DNA of 45,000 nucleotides. Origin: Chrysomallon squamiferum. Its lineage: Eukaryota > Mollusca > Gastropoda > Neomphalida > Peltospiridae. The stretch is taken from positions 5,681,443 to 5,726,442 of the forward strand of contig CM022672.1 of the NCBI GenBank assembly GCA_012295275.1. Reading direction: 5' to 3'. The stretch's first letter is position 1. Every line of letters begins with the position of its first letter. Position numbers and translations under genes: made by a program. Shown here one piece after another: positions 1 to 10,200 of the stretch. The notes under the pieces were generated by a model. The model was not told the DNA's origin, did no database searches, and saw nothing but the letters and a program-made list of their open reading frames with translations.

Positions 1-39
<39 letters not shown>
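1..39. repeat. (GA)n microsatellite, cut by window edge
   Basis: Uninterrupted GA dinucleotides run from the first base to about position 39, so the true length is unknown. The opposite strand is all pyrimidine. Confidence 0.95.
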
Positions 40-41
<2 letters not shown>

Positions 42-149
42 ATTAGGTGTATGTGTATGTGAGAATGTAACAGATAGAATAAGAAAGAGAGGTAAACAGA
101 AGGACACAAGAAAGCGACTAACGGAAAAAAAAAAAAAAAAAGATACTAA

Positions 150-530
150 ATAAAGACCAACAAACACGTAGAATAACCGGACGAACTAAACGTTGTGTGG
201 ATGGAACGAAACAGCAGTGCAAGGCAGACAAAGAGACAAAGACTCGATTTCGCAATAATTGCACTATAAATCTGTTTATCCCCGTGCAATAACGAGACTC
301 ACAGTGGCCTGTCGTGTAACAAATGTTAAAGTGTGCGACAGCCAACTCACTCACTCCCACAGCGTAACACGATGTAAAATCGATACCGTCGCAAGTTCGT
401 TAGCACAGGGCCTTTTTCAGCGAGAGAGCGGCCATCTCCTTCAATCTGCAGGGAAAAACGCAGTAAATGCCAAGGTAATTTCCACAATCTTGTTTCACTA
501 CAAGTGAGTGGGAAGAAATGTTAGAATCCA
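150..530. other. Non-repetitive island, possible but unproven first exon
   Basis: This stretch is free of simple repeats and visibly richer in G+C than its flanks. A TATA-like CTATAAATC lies at about 263-271. A plus-strand frame without stops runs from 259 to 507 but opens on TTG, not ATG. A splice-donor-like CCAAG|GTAATT lies at 474/475 and would leave that frame in phase 0. The minus strand is also open over 118-360, which weakens the coding argument. I recognise no protein family. The island could be an untranslated first exon or simply unique DNA. Confidence 0.2.
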
Positions 531-609
531 CGCGTGGTTAATAAAGGTCAGCATTGTGCAATGCTGCTTTATGAATGGAAATTTCCTTGTCTCATTAAAA
601 GAAAAGATA

Positions 610-698
610 TTATTGTTGTTGTTGTTGTTATTGTTATTATTATTATTATTATTATCGTAATTATCATTATTATTATTATCATATTAAATTTTTTATCG

Positions 699-732
<34 letters not shown>

Positions 733-790
733 TATCATTATTATCAATCTTATTATTATTATTATTATCATTTATCATTATTATTATTTT
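610..790. repeat. Degenerate (TTA/TTG/TCA)n trinucleotide tract
   Basis: GTT repeats grade into ATT repeats with scattered ATC variants, followed by a T-rich run to about 822. The frames seen here (poly-Ile, poly-Asn, poly-Leu) come from repeat phase and are not genes. Confidence 0.9.
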
Positions 791-1027
791 TATTTTTTAT
801 TTTTTTTTTTTTTTATTTTTTCCCCAATCATCCACATAGCGGACCATCAATATTAAAAAAAAAGAAAAAAAGAGGATCAGATGAAGAAGAATCCGACTTG
901 TTTATTCTCTTTTTCATCCTTTTGTTTTACAATCTATTAACAATAAATAAACAAATGAATAAAAGTACTAAACCTAAATATGTGTTTATGTGTGTTTTTG
1001 TATTGATATATACACAAACACATAAAC

Positions 1028-1138
1028 ACACACTCACACACACACACACACACACACAGAGAGATAATTGTACATAGTTACATACATTAAATAAAAGAAA
1101 TAAAAACTGATTAAATAATAATTTGACAAGTACTTAAG

Positions 1139-1175
<37 letters not shown>
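1028..1175. repeat. Two (CA)n microsatellites
   Basis: CA tracts at about 1028-1058 and 1142-1173 are separated by AT-rich sequence. The poly-Cys/Val frames on the minus strand are repeat translations. Confidence 0.9.
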
Positions 1176-1178
<3 letters not shown>

Positions 1179-1555
1179 CACGTATTGCTTTTTAACTGTG
1201 TGATTATATAACAGATATCGGATATCGGTGATATTTCACAGAGCAGACAAGAACAGGAGCGGTTAATCAACAAGAATTAATATCTAATGACGTAACAGGA
1301 AAAATTAAGTCATACATACCAGCTTAGTTTCTTAAATGAGTGTAATAATAAATCTGGATAGCTTCCAAATCAGTGAGTACTTCGGTATATTTATTTTTAT
1401 TTTTTATTATCTGCAGTTCATTGAGGATGTTATAATTGTTATCATCATAATCTTCATCCCTATTATTTTGTTATTAATTTAATTTAGACCATCAATTAAA
1501 AAACGAGAAAAAAATGAGAGAAAAAAAAAAAAAAAACAACCAAGAACAACAATAA

Positions 1556-1678
<123 letters not shown>

Positions 1679-1754
1679 TTGTTGTTGTTCTTGTTGCTTT
1701 AGTTATTGTGATTCAGTATTTCGTTGTTATTGTAGCACTAATTTCACTCTAATT

Positions 1755-1930
1755 TGTCAAGTTCTCCTCGGTATTTGGGTGGGGGTGGAAGTGCTTCTTC
1801 CTCCCACCCCTACTTGACACATATCAAGCAAAAATAGCAGCAAAAGTTTTGACATTTTGCCTGAGGTGGGTACAGCTTGCAAAACATACGACCTAATTAC
1901 TGACACATTGGTACTATTCTACTTTGACCT
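1755..1930. other. Hairpin plus SINE-tail-like sequence
   Basis: TGTCAAG (1755-1761) pairs with CTTGACA (1813-1819). Inside it, GGGTGGGGGTGGAAG (1777-1791) pairs almost perfectly with CTTCCTCCCACCCC (1797-1810) around a short loop. Just downstream, TCAAGCAAAAATAGCAGCA (1824-1842) matches 18 of 19 bases of a sequence at 12528-12546 at the end of the SINE-like element there, also after a CCCACC run. I infer a decayed 3' fragment of the same repeat family. Confidence 0.4.
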
Positions 1931-1952
1931 TGACCGCATTATCTGACAATTA

Positions 1953-1954
<2 letters not shown>

Positions 1955-1994
<40 letters not shown>

Positions 1995-1997
1995 TAA

Positions 1998-2028
<31 letters not shown>

Positions 2029-2032
2029 ACGA
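1955..2032. repeat. (TAA)n to (TAAA)n microsatellite
   Basis: The repeat changes from a 3-bp unit to a 4-bp unit along its length, with a mixed zone in between. Confidence 0.95.
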
Positions 2033-2170
2033 CTTATTAAATGTTGATAACAATATAAATGAGAAGACAAAATGTCTTACTAAAATTTTGGGTAAGCACT
2101 CCTTTCACTTAAAAATAACAATGTCATGTTTCTTAAAAAAAAAAAAAAAAATTACATATTTTTAGAATAA

Positions 2171-2566
2171 TTATTTCTGTTTTTAGCTTTTTTTCCCCTT
2201 CTGGATGTTGTTCGCAGCCTAAAGACAATCCTGCAGCAACAGAGAGAGAAAAAAAATGAACCCAAAAATCAAACTGATTTCACCCAGATAAAACAGAAAC
2301 GTTTAGCTGACAGCCACGTCGCCCCCGAAACAACTTCACGTGTCGACCAAGATGAAAATCACCCATCTGCTATACCACTGAGCATTATTAGTTATTTCTT
2401 ACAGAAATTACTCCCACAAATTATGGAAGACATTATTTCTATTTTAATATACGAGCAAAGGGTTATTTTTATTATTATCATTATAATTTTTTATTTTTAT
2501 TTTTTTAATTTTTTTTTTTTCCACGATTTTGACATTTCAACATATATACGAGTCCCGGCCTCTTAA
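2171..2566 (+). other. Candidate internal or terminal exon, family not recognised
   Basis: One plus-strand frame stays open from just after a TAA at 2168-2170 to a TAA at about 2564, roughly 131 codons; the other frames and the minus strand carry several stops over the same stretch. It has no ATG near its beginning, as expected of an internal exon but not of a full gene. Polypyrimidine followed by AG occurs twice: TTTTTAG (ends 2186) and TTGTTCGCAG (ends 2217). From about residue 10 the composition is protein-like: LDVVRSLKTILQQQREKK, a polar Lys/Gln/Asp-rich middle, then PLSIISYFLQKLLPQIMED. The last third translates T-rich low-complexity DNA and is probably not protein. No convincing splice donor follows. 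A stop-free run of this length is not rare in 45 kb of AT-rich DNA, so the call is tentative. Confidence 0.3.
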
Positions 2567-2975
2567 CTACAATTGTAACAGGAAGTAGATTTTTTTGCTG
2601 CGGGGCTGCTATTGTTTACAAAAGTATAGTGCAGGAATCTTGGGTTTTGTTAAAATGCTTATTTTAAAAAAAAAAAAAAAAAAAAAACGTTAAAAAGACG
2701 AAAAGATAAATAAATTGATGTATATCGTATGTGATTTTGTTTTCTAATTGTAAAGCAAAATATTAAACACCAAAACGTGGATCATTTGTTTCTGGCCCAG
2801 TTCAAGTTATTTTTGAAGAAAAATAATAACAATAATAATAAAATGAAATAAACGAGAACAAAAATAATCTCTCTTTATCTTTCATTAATATTTATTGACC
2901 ATTCGTGATAGAATAAGACATTTAAATGTAACCACACATCTCTCCGTTCTGAAACGAGACATGATACTTAAAATA

Positions 2976-3383
2976 GCTGTGTAACGAGACATCACATTGT
3001 TACAGTTAGCTGTGTAACGAGACATCACGTTGTTACAGTTAGCTGTGTAACGAGACATCACATTGTTAGCTGTGTAACGAGACATCACGTTGTTACAGTT
3101 AGCTGTGTAACGAGACATCACGTTGTTACAGTTAAGTATGTAACGAGACATCACATTGTTACAGTTAGCTGTGTAACGAGACATCACATTGTTACGAGAC
3201 ATCACGTTGTTACAGTTAGCTGTGTAACGAGACATCACGTTGTTACAGTTAAGTATGTAACGAGACATCACATTGTTACAGTTAGCTGTGTAACGAGACA
3301 TCACGTTGTTACAGTTAGCTATGTAACGAGACATCACATTGTTACAGTTAGCTGTGTAACGAGACATCACATTGTTATAGTTA
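2976..3383. repeat. 33-bp minisatellite, about 13 copies
   Basis: Units begin GCTGTGTAACGAGACATCAC and are 33 bp; copy 3 is 27 bp and copies 7 and 8 are shortened to a joint 51 bp. The whole array is 408 bp, so every unit is a multiple of three and the minus strand is open throughout (11-residue unit MSRYTANCNNV), without being an evident gene. Each full unit carries the perfect dyad TGTAAC-13 nt-GTTACA. Variants (ACATT or ACGTT; GCTGTG or AGTATG) recur in the same order, indicating block duplication. A decayed edge copy lies at about 2953. Confidence 0.95.
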
Positions 3384-3593
3384 ATATTCTACGTAGCATC
3401 TTGCAGCTCGCTCTGTAATGAAAAAAAAAAAAATAAAAAAAAAAAAATTCAAATTCCAAAACAGAATTAAAAACATACTATCAGATTTCAATTTTAAACT
3501 AATAAACGTATTTCATTTTAACGCTTATGCATAATACATTAGCAGACATGTAAGTCATAAAACGAAACATTTGAATGATATATGCAAACAAAT

Positions 3594-3596
3594 GAC

Positions 3597-3633
<37 letters not shown>

Positions 3634-3714
3634 TACGCACGCATATATTTATACATACATATATATCTATATATATATATATATATATTTATGAGTGTGT
3701 GTGTGTGTGTGTGT
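3594..3714. repeat. Compound (AT)n(CA)n...(AT)n(GT)n tract
   Basis: AT runs flank short CA and GT runs on opposite sides, so the block is roughly self-complementary (CA at about 3620-3632, GT at about 3695-3714). Confidence 0.9.
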
Positions 3715-3839
3715 GAAAAAGTATGTGTATATGATTACGGATATTTTTGTATTTATAAAATCATTCATGTTCTAGTATGCAGATATCTTCCTCTCAGTGA
3801 AAATATTTTACTTTCGAAAATAACTGGTAATATTTGAAA

Positions 3840-4275
3840 TTTGTTGTCCGTAATGTCGCTACGTAATCGACATGTTTTCAATTCGAAAACTGCTTTATTT
3901 TTATTCTTGCGTGTGTAATGGTTTCCTCTACGAGTTAATGAAACTGTTTTCCTTGTTTGTTTTAAACCATTTTACCCCCGAAGACTCGCTGAATGAGCTG
4001 TTGGACACGGGGAACTGAGGTGTATTTCACAGAAATGGGGTAAGGACATTAAAACGAATGAATGCAAAAAATTAAATAATGATAAAATGAATTCCGTTTA
4101 CGACGTAAATAACGTAAAGAATAATGTAACGCAATATCTTTATTTCCTGTTGTTAAGTTTTTACAACCCACGATTCATTCTCCAGCTTCGATCACCGTTT
4201 ACATTTGTCATCTTGTTTTTTTGTTTTCTTCATTATATCAGTGACAACCTTTATCAACGTAAAGCAAACAGGTCA

Positions 4276-4280
<5 letters not shown>
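3840..4280. other. Unique DNA, no supported gene
   Basis: No repeat and no long frame is seen. A 26-residue ATG frame at 3938-4018 (MKLFSLFVLNHF...) looks faintly secretory, but it is short and has no supporting context. Confidence 0.5.

Positions 4281-4281
<1 letters not shown>

Positions 4282-4368
<87 letters not shown>
4282..4368. repeat. (CT)n microsatellite, 87 bp, perfect
   Basis: CT dinucleotides run without interruption and end in CAG. The Ser/Leu repeat frame across it is an artefact. Confidence 0.98.
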
Positions 4369-4369
<1 letters not shown>

Positions 4370-4370
<1 letters not shown>

Positions 4371-4872
4371 ACCAGTGACAAATTAGCCAGACACATATTT
4401 AAAGCACACAAACAGCCTGTCAGTCAGTCTGCCTATCTGTTTATCAGTCTCTGTCTGTTACACGCTGACCCTGGTGTTACAAATAAGTACGCTTCTGTTT
4501 GTTTATGCAGTGTGCATGTTACATGGTCATGTTTAATAATGATTACATGTTTACAATAATTAATGCACCACCTGCGTCAGAAGGAGGATCAAAGGGGAGT
4601 CCACACGGAGACATGATTTTTTTTTTCGGTACGTAATAACTTGATGGTTAGGTTATAAGCGCTTATATATATATAAATTAAAAGTCGTATTTTACACACG
4701 CACACACCCATATATATATATATATATATAAAAAAAAAAAAAAAAAAATGTTGTCACTGTAAAATTTGACAAATACTAGATATACAAAATTAAACCAACA
4801 CAGGTGTAAGTATTAACTGTTTGCAATTTAATAGTTACAAATAGTTATATCATTTTATACTTATTTATTTAT

Positions 4873-4903
<31 letters not shown>

Positions 4904-5096
4904 GCACACAACAGTATTACTGTTTATTAATGTTTAATAATTTAATACACAGTGCGTTTGTTTTATATATCTACACATAGTTATTAACATTATATATTTA
5001 TATATATAGACAACAAGATACAGTTATTAGTATATAAACGCATATATACGAATTAAAATGAAACTATCTATCAGTCTACCTAGCTAACTCTATATC

Positions 5097-5129
<33 letters not shown>

Positions 5130-5160
5130 ACATACATGATGTTATTATTATTATTATTAT
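4370..5160. other. AT-rich DNA with short TA/CA microsatellites
   Basis: Unique sequence to about 4660, then TA tracts (4665-4676, 4711-4730, 4874-4894), a poly-A run (4731-4748) and a CA tract (5099-5124). No coding signal. Confidence 0.7.
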
Positions 5161-5321
5161 GTTTTATTGTACACAACAGTACGCATTTATTACCGTTTTA
5201 AATATATTACACGTTTTGTCAATTCAGCACAACAACAATACATAATCACTGACATTTTTAGTTACCATGTAATGTACAGTTCATTGTCGCATTCAGTAAA
5301 CAAATTGATGTCACATTTTCA

Positions 5322-5430
5322 ACAAAAAAAAAAAAAAAAAAAAATCAGAAACGTGTGGGAAGATGCTGTAGGTGTACAGTGTGGGTGGAGAAAGTAAATT
5401 TTAATGAAAAACAATTTTTGTTTTATTACT

Positions 5431-5465
<35 letters not shown>

Positions 5466-5735
5466 GTATATATTTTTAATGGCATTTTGTTGATTTTTAT
5501 TTCGCAAAATTTAAATAAGAAAAGAAAAAAGAAGAAGAAGAAGAAGAAAAAACAACAACACAACAACGACAACAACAACAACAAGAACAACTTGTTACCT
5601 GAGACGAATTCCTGTTCATTCACTGGTACCATGGTTACAAATTGCTGGTTAAATAATCCTGCCATGCAGGTGAACAGTTGCAGGTATTCTGTGATAGATG
5701 AGCCACAAAAAAAAAAAAAAAAAAAAAAAAAAATG
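5322..5735. repeat. Poly-A, (TA)n, (GAA)n and (CAA)n tracts around a unique core
   Basis: Poly-A lies at 5323-5344, TA at 5433-5462, GAA/CAA repeats at about 5534-5592 and poly-A at 5706-5733. Between them, 5595-5705 is unique. On the minus strand that core reads as an open segment (EYLQLFTCMAGLFNQQF) with an AG acceptor context (TATCACAG) on one side and TCAG|GTAACA on the other. It is about 90 bp, so these matches could be chance. Confidence 0.7.
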
Positions 5736-6022
5736 AAACAAAATACCCTGCTGTTATCCACCCGTGCACGCACTGTCAGTGAATCTGAGAGGCTGGCTTA
5801 GTGAACATGTCGTGTGGACTCGATTACTGCCATTAAGTGCACAATTTCATTTGTTCGTTTTTTTTCTCCTTCTTCTTCTTTTTTTTTAATTTTTTTTTTT
5901 TTCCGAGTTATTTTGTAAAAAAAAAAATATGTGGAAAGAAAGAGACAATTAAAGGATTAAGATGATTAAGAAACGCTGAATTTTAAAGATGAAATGAACG
6001 AGAATAAAATGAAGTGTAAAGA

Positions 6023-6024
<2 letters not shown>

Positions 6025-6112
<88 letters not shown>
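6025..6112. repeat. (GA)n microsatellite, 88 bp
   Basis: Perfect GA dinucleotides, the strand complement of the CT tract at 4.3 kb. The two tracts are about 1.7 kb apart and could pair with each other as an inverted repeat. Confidence 0.97.
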
Positions 6113-6117
<5 letters not shown>

Positions 6118-6239
6118 GAGACACAGAGACAGAGGACGCGAGTAATATTTTCTTTTTTTTCTGAAAATCCTTTCTAAAACATCTGTGTTAAATTCAGAGG
6201 TTTATTTAAGTGCAAAACAAGGTGCTAAAAACGAAAAGA

Positions 6240-6385
6240 TATAGTACCAACAATAACAACAATAAAAATAACTAATAACTACAACAACAATAACGTCTAC
6301 GATAACAATAACAACAGTAATAACAAAAACGATAATGATAGTAATAGTAGTACTAATGATAATGATGATGATGATGATAATTCTC
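6240..6385. repeat. Degenerate (AAC/AAT/GAT)n tract
   Basis: Trinucleotide variants drift from AAC-rich to GAT-rich with a final (GAT)n at about 6360-6378. Confidence 0.85.
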
Positions 6386-6495
6386 ACACGCTGTTGTGCA
6401 GCTTATTAAATATCAATATCTGGTGTGCTGATCTGACACTTTCTAAGTCTTATTGATTTTGTTTTTCCGTTTTCATAGAAATCGCCAGTCAGTTT

Positions 6496-6644
6496 TACAC
6501 ACTCGCACATATATATATATATAACAAACTACTTATCTAAATACATATATATATATACTTACAAACATGCACATACCACCCAAATACACTGACATAACCA
6601 TACCTTCAAATGCACACACGTACAAACAAAAATGCGCATGACAC

Positions 6645-6707
<63 letters not shown>

Positions 6708-6856
6708 TACATATATTCATACATCCATACACACACACACACACTTACATGAACATATGTTTACATTACAGCAAACAAGAATAACAGACAAAATACATTG
6801 TTTCTTTAATAAAAGATAATTGATCGATGTCAGTGACTTGCTCGAAAAGGCGGAGT

Positions 6857-6905
<49 letters not shown>
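6496..6905. repeat. (TA)n, (CA)n and (GT)n cluster
   Basis: TA tracts lie at about 6509-6522 and 6544-6557, a long CA tract at 6640-6702 with a short one at 6729-6744, and a GT tract at 6860-6905. CA and GT arms lie about 160 bp apart on the same strand and are mutually complementary. Confidence 0.95.
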
Positions 6906-6910
<5 letters not shown>

Positions 6911-7044
6911 ACACAGTTTTCACCCACTCACAGAAAACAGCGCGACAGCCGGCTGCTGTTCATTCATTCAGTCGAAAGACACCCACGTCCCTTTTCATCC
7001 TCCCCCTCGAAAACTCGTAATGTACGAAGGATTGGCACTATATA

Positions 7045-7540
7045 AAAAAAAAAAAAAAAATGAAAAAAAAAAAAATAAAAAATGTACTACACAAACACCT
7101 ACAGATAATTTACAAATAAAATGGATTCAAGTGTTTTAAAATGTTTCTGTAGTGAGTAGGTCTATGTGGCATACATTTTTAGGCGTTGCTGGATTGTGAA
7201 ATGTATTTTTTGTCATGCATATCAGTATGGAGGGGGGGTTAGTGGTACCTCCTTCTTTTTCTCTACGTCTCTGTGTGTGTGTGTGTGTGTATGTGTGTGA
7301 GTGTGTTTGGAGGTGGGTGTAACTTCATCGCACACGACCGTACATCTCAACTTTGTGTGAATTTGTCTTGCTGGTAACGTAGTATCAGGCTGCAAAGTTA
7401 GTCAGTGGATTGTTACTAAATAATAAATGTATTACAACACTAATATATCTGCTTTGTTCAAACATACTTTCATTTCAAACACTGTGGATTTATGAAACAC
7501 TCGGAAAATTGTGACAAACTTTGGGAGTATCAATTTGAAG
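7045..7540 (+). other. Unique DNA ending in a strong splice-donor match
   Basis: After a poly-A zone (7045-7080) and a GT tract (7272-7300) the sequence is unique. At 7540/7541 TTGAAG|GTAAGAAA is a good match to a metazoan 5' splice site. The frame ending there is open back to a stop at about 7441 and contains ATG at 7492 (MKHSENCDKLWEYQFE before the donor). There is no clear acceptor upstream, so it would have to be a first exon. The evidence is weak. Confidence 0.2.
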
Positions 7541-7729
7541 GTAAGAAACGTTTTTTATTATTATTATTATTATTATTTTTTAAAATTATTTTCCTTTATT
7601 AAACAAATTACATATAAAACATGCATTGTCGACCATTGTATTTTTTTATGTCTACATTATCATGCATAATATTATGCATGTATTTTGATGTTATCTATGT
7701 TTTCTAATTTACTGCACATTTACAGGTAT

Positions 7730-8692
7730 TCTAATAGAGTATATTTCAGTATGACCTGTTTGTTGTAATATACAACAGGTATCACATAGGTATTTTAATA
7801 TTACCTGTGTATTATGTAACATTTTGGTTATTGCAGAGATGTTTTAACATTAGCTTTATGTTGTTATTTACTAAAGGTACAATACAGATATTTTAATATT
7901 ACCAATATATTGTTAAACTAGATATGTATTATAAACCTACATATATTTAATAGGTATTTCAATATTACCTGAGTATTATAATGTACTACATATATATCTT
8001 ACAGGTATTTTAATATTAACTGAGTATTATAATATACTACATATTTATCTTACAGGTATTTTAATATTAACTGAGTATTATAATGAACTACATATATGTC
8101 TCACAGGAATTTTAATGTTACCTGTGTATTATAATGTACTACATATATATCTGACAGGTATTTTAATATTACCTGTATATTATAATGTACTACATATATA
8201 TCTTACAGGTATTTTAATATTACCTGTATATTATAATGTACTAGATATATATCTTACAGGTATTTTAATATTACCTGTATATTATAATGTATATATATAT
8301 CTAGATATATATCTGAGCATTATAATGTACTAGATATATATCTGACAGGTATTTTAATATTACCTGTATATTATAATGTACTATATATATATCTTACAGG
8401 TATTTTAATATTACCTGTATATTATAATGTACTACATAAATATCTTAGTTATTTTAATATTACCTGAGTATTATAATATACTACATATTTATCCTACAGG
8501 TATTTTAATATTACCTATGTATTATACTAGATATATATCTCACAGGTATTTTAAAATTACCTGTGTATTTGTATTATAATGTATTATATATATTTCTTAC
8601 AGGTATTTTAATATTACCTGATGGTTATAATGTACAACATTTTTTTTACAGGTAATTTAATATATCTTATTATATTGTGTATCATAAGTTTT

Positions 8693-8723
<31 letters not shown>

Positions 8724-8770
8724 TACATTATAATTTAATATTACCTCTGTATTGTAATGTACTATATAAA
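7730..8770. repeat. 51-bp minisatellite, about 16 copies
   Basis: Copies are exactly 51 bp apart through 8002-8257 and again at 8346-8397, and diverged at both edges. One interval of 89 bp carries a partial unit. Each unit contains the perfect dyad ACAGGTA-9 nt-TACCTGT and a pyrimidine/AG/GT junction of the form ATCTTACAG|GTATTT. Because 51 is divisible by three, part of the array is open in frame as a 17-residue repeat; I take that as coincidence. Confidence 0.95.
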
Positions 8771-8999
8771 CAAACAACAGTTACTGCTAGAGCACGCAAT
8801 CTTATAAATTATTATTATTATTACATTATTATTTTTTAAAATCATTATAATTATAATGTTTACATTTCCAGTTTTGATATTTTAGCTTAATAAATAAAAA
8901 GATTGATATGCAGACATGCAGTCACACAAATAAAAAGATATTTGATTGAATAGACTAACAGACATATGGAAAAACAGAGGCAGAAAGACAAAGTAAATA

Positions 9000-9085
9000 A
9001 AGAGATAAACAAATAAATGAAATGAAATAAATAAATAAATAAATAACATAAATAACATAAATAACATAAATAAATAAATAAAATT
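9000..9085. repeat. (AAAT)n with ACATAAATA variants
   Basis: Tetranucleotide AAAT repeats with a triplicated 10-bp ATAACATAAA-type variant inside. Confidence 0.85.
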
Positions 9086-9089
9086 CAGA

Positions 9090-9690
9090 ATGAAAAATAT
9101 GGTATTTCTTGTCAGTTCTAATTTTAATACTTATTTAAAACAGCAAAATCACAAAAAGGTCTGAAGAATAAATATTGATAATAATATTTTTCTTCTGTCA
9201 AGTCAAGTCAGCTCAAATAATTTTTTCCGACAACAGAAGAATTATTAATTTATTTTTCAACTATAACTGCTTTAGCTTACCTGTAATATAGCAATAAAAA
9301 TTCTTTTGTCTTTCCACAAAAAAGGATATTTCATTGTATTCCTCCCAGAGAAGTAATTAAAATAATTTAAAAATAGTAACTTTCATTACTGACTGATGTC
9401 GAGAAAGTAGCATACAGAAATAACAAAGAGATGAAAGTAAACCGTAATGATGAAGCCATTTTTATATTTAAACTATCTAGAACAATGTGATTAAAATGGA
9501 ACCATTTATGTTTTAAAGTGCTTTTAAAAAGTAGATTTCGTTTATAAAATATCCAGTAGTACTGCAGAGGAATAGGTTAGATCAGTATTTAATATCTCCC
9601 ATTCTAACAAATGGCTTATATCAAAAGTTACATGCGACTTCTCGACTATGGAAATGTTAATAAAATAAAAATATGTTGCCGCTAATTTAA
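9090..9690. other. Unique AT-rich DNA, nothing recognised
   Basis: No repeat, RNA gene or sustained reading frame is evident. A short inverted repeat lies near 9195-9215 (AAGTCA and similar), too small to interpret. Confidence 0.6.
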
Positions 9691-9699
9691 ACATATATA

Positions 9700-9945
9700 A
9701 ATATAACATACACAGACACACAAACAGACAAACAGACACATACATACACACATACATACACATATACACACACATTAAACACAAACGTGGATGAACAGAT
9801 ATATATATATATATATATACACTGACACACAGACAGATATACAGACAGACAAGATAGGGAGAGAAATACAGACAAACAAACAGATGAATAAACAGACACA
9901 GAGAGATGTACAGACAGACAGACAGACTGACAGATGTGTGTGCAC
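9700..9945. repeat. Degenerate (CAGA/CATA/CAAA)n cluster
   Basis: Four-base units with a shared CA start interconvert along the block, with a (TA)n at 9801-9819. The Ser/Val/Cys-rich frames are repeat translations. Confidence 0.9.
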
Positions 9946-10109
9946 ATTCACAAACACATATTTATTGACAGACACTGAAAGACATGACTGCAGTGAGTTT
10001 ATACTGCATTCAACTTGAGTGAAGACAGCTGTGGTATGATATTGATTTTAAACAAATTACATCTTTATATAACCAATCACCTGATACAGAGCTTCTGACA
10101 GGAAATCAC

Positions 10110-10200
10110 TCGGTAGTCCAGTGGTTAGAGCACTCACATCTTAACTCTGATCAGACATTCACAGACACACACAAACACACACACACACACACACACATAT
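10110..10200 (+). mobile_element. SINE head fragment truncated by (CA)n
   Basis: TAGTCCAGTGG at 10114-10124 matches the RNA polymerase III A-box consensus TRGYNNANNGG at every fixed position and is followed by TTAGAGCACTC, as in tRNA-derived heads. Similarity to the element at 11.86 kb continues to a shared TGATCA, then gives way to a CA microsatellite at about 10168-10198. No B box remains. I infer a truncated SINE copy. Confidence 0.5.

Noticed and set aside
118-360. Minus-strand 80-codon frame
   Set aside because: It opens on GTG, ends in translated poly-A antisense, and overlaps an equally open plus frame.
3938-4018. 26-residue ATG frame with a hydrophobic start
   Set aside because: Too short to separate from chance, with no splice or conservation evidence.
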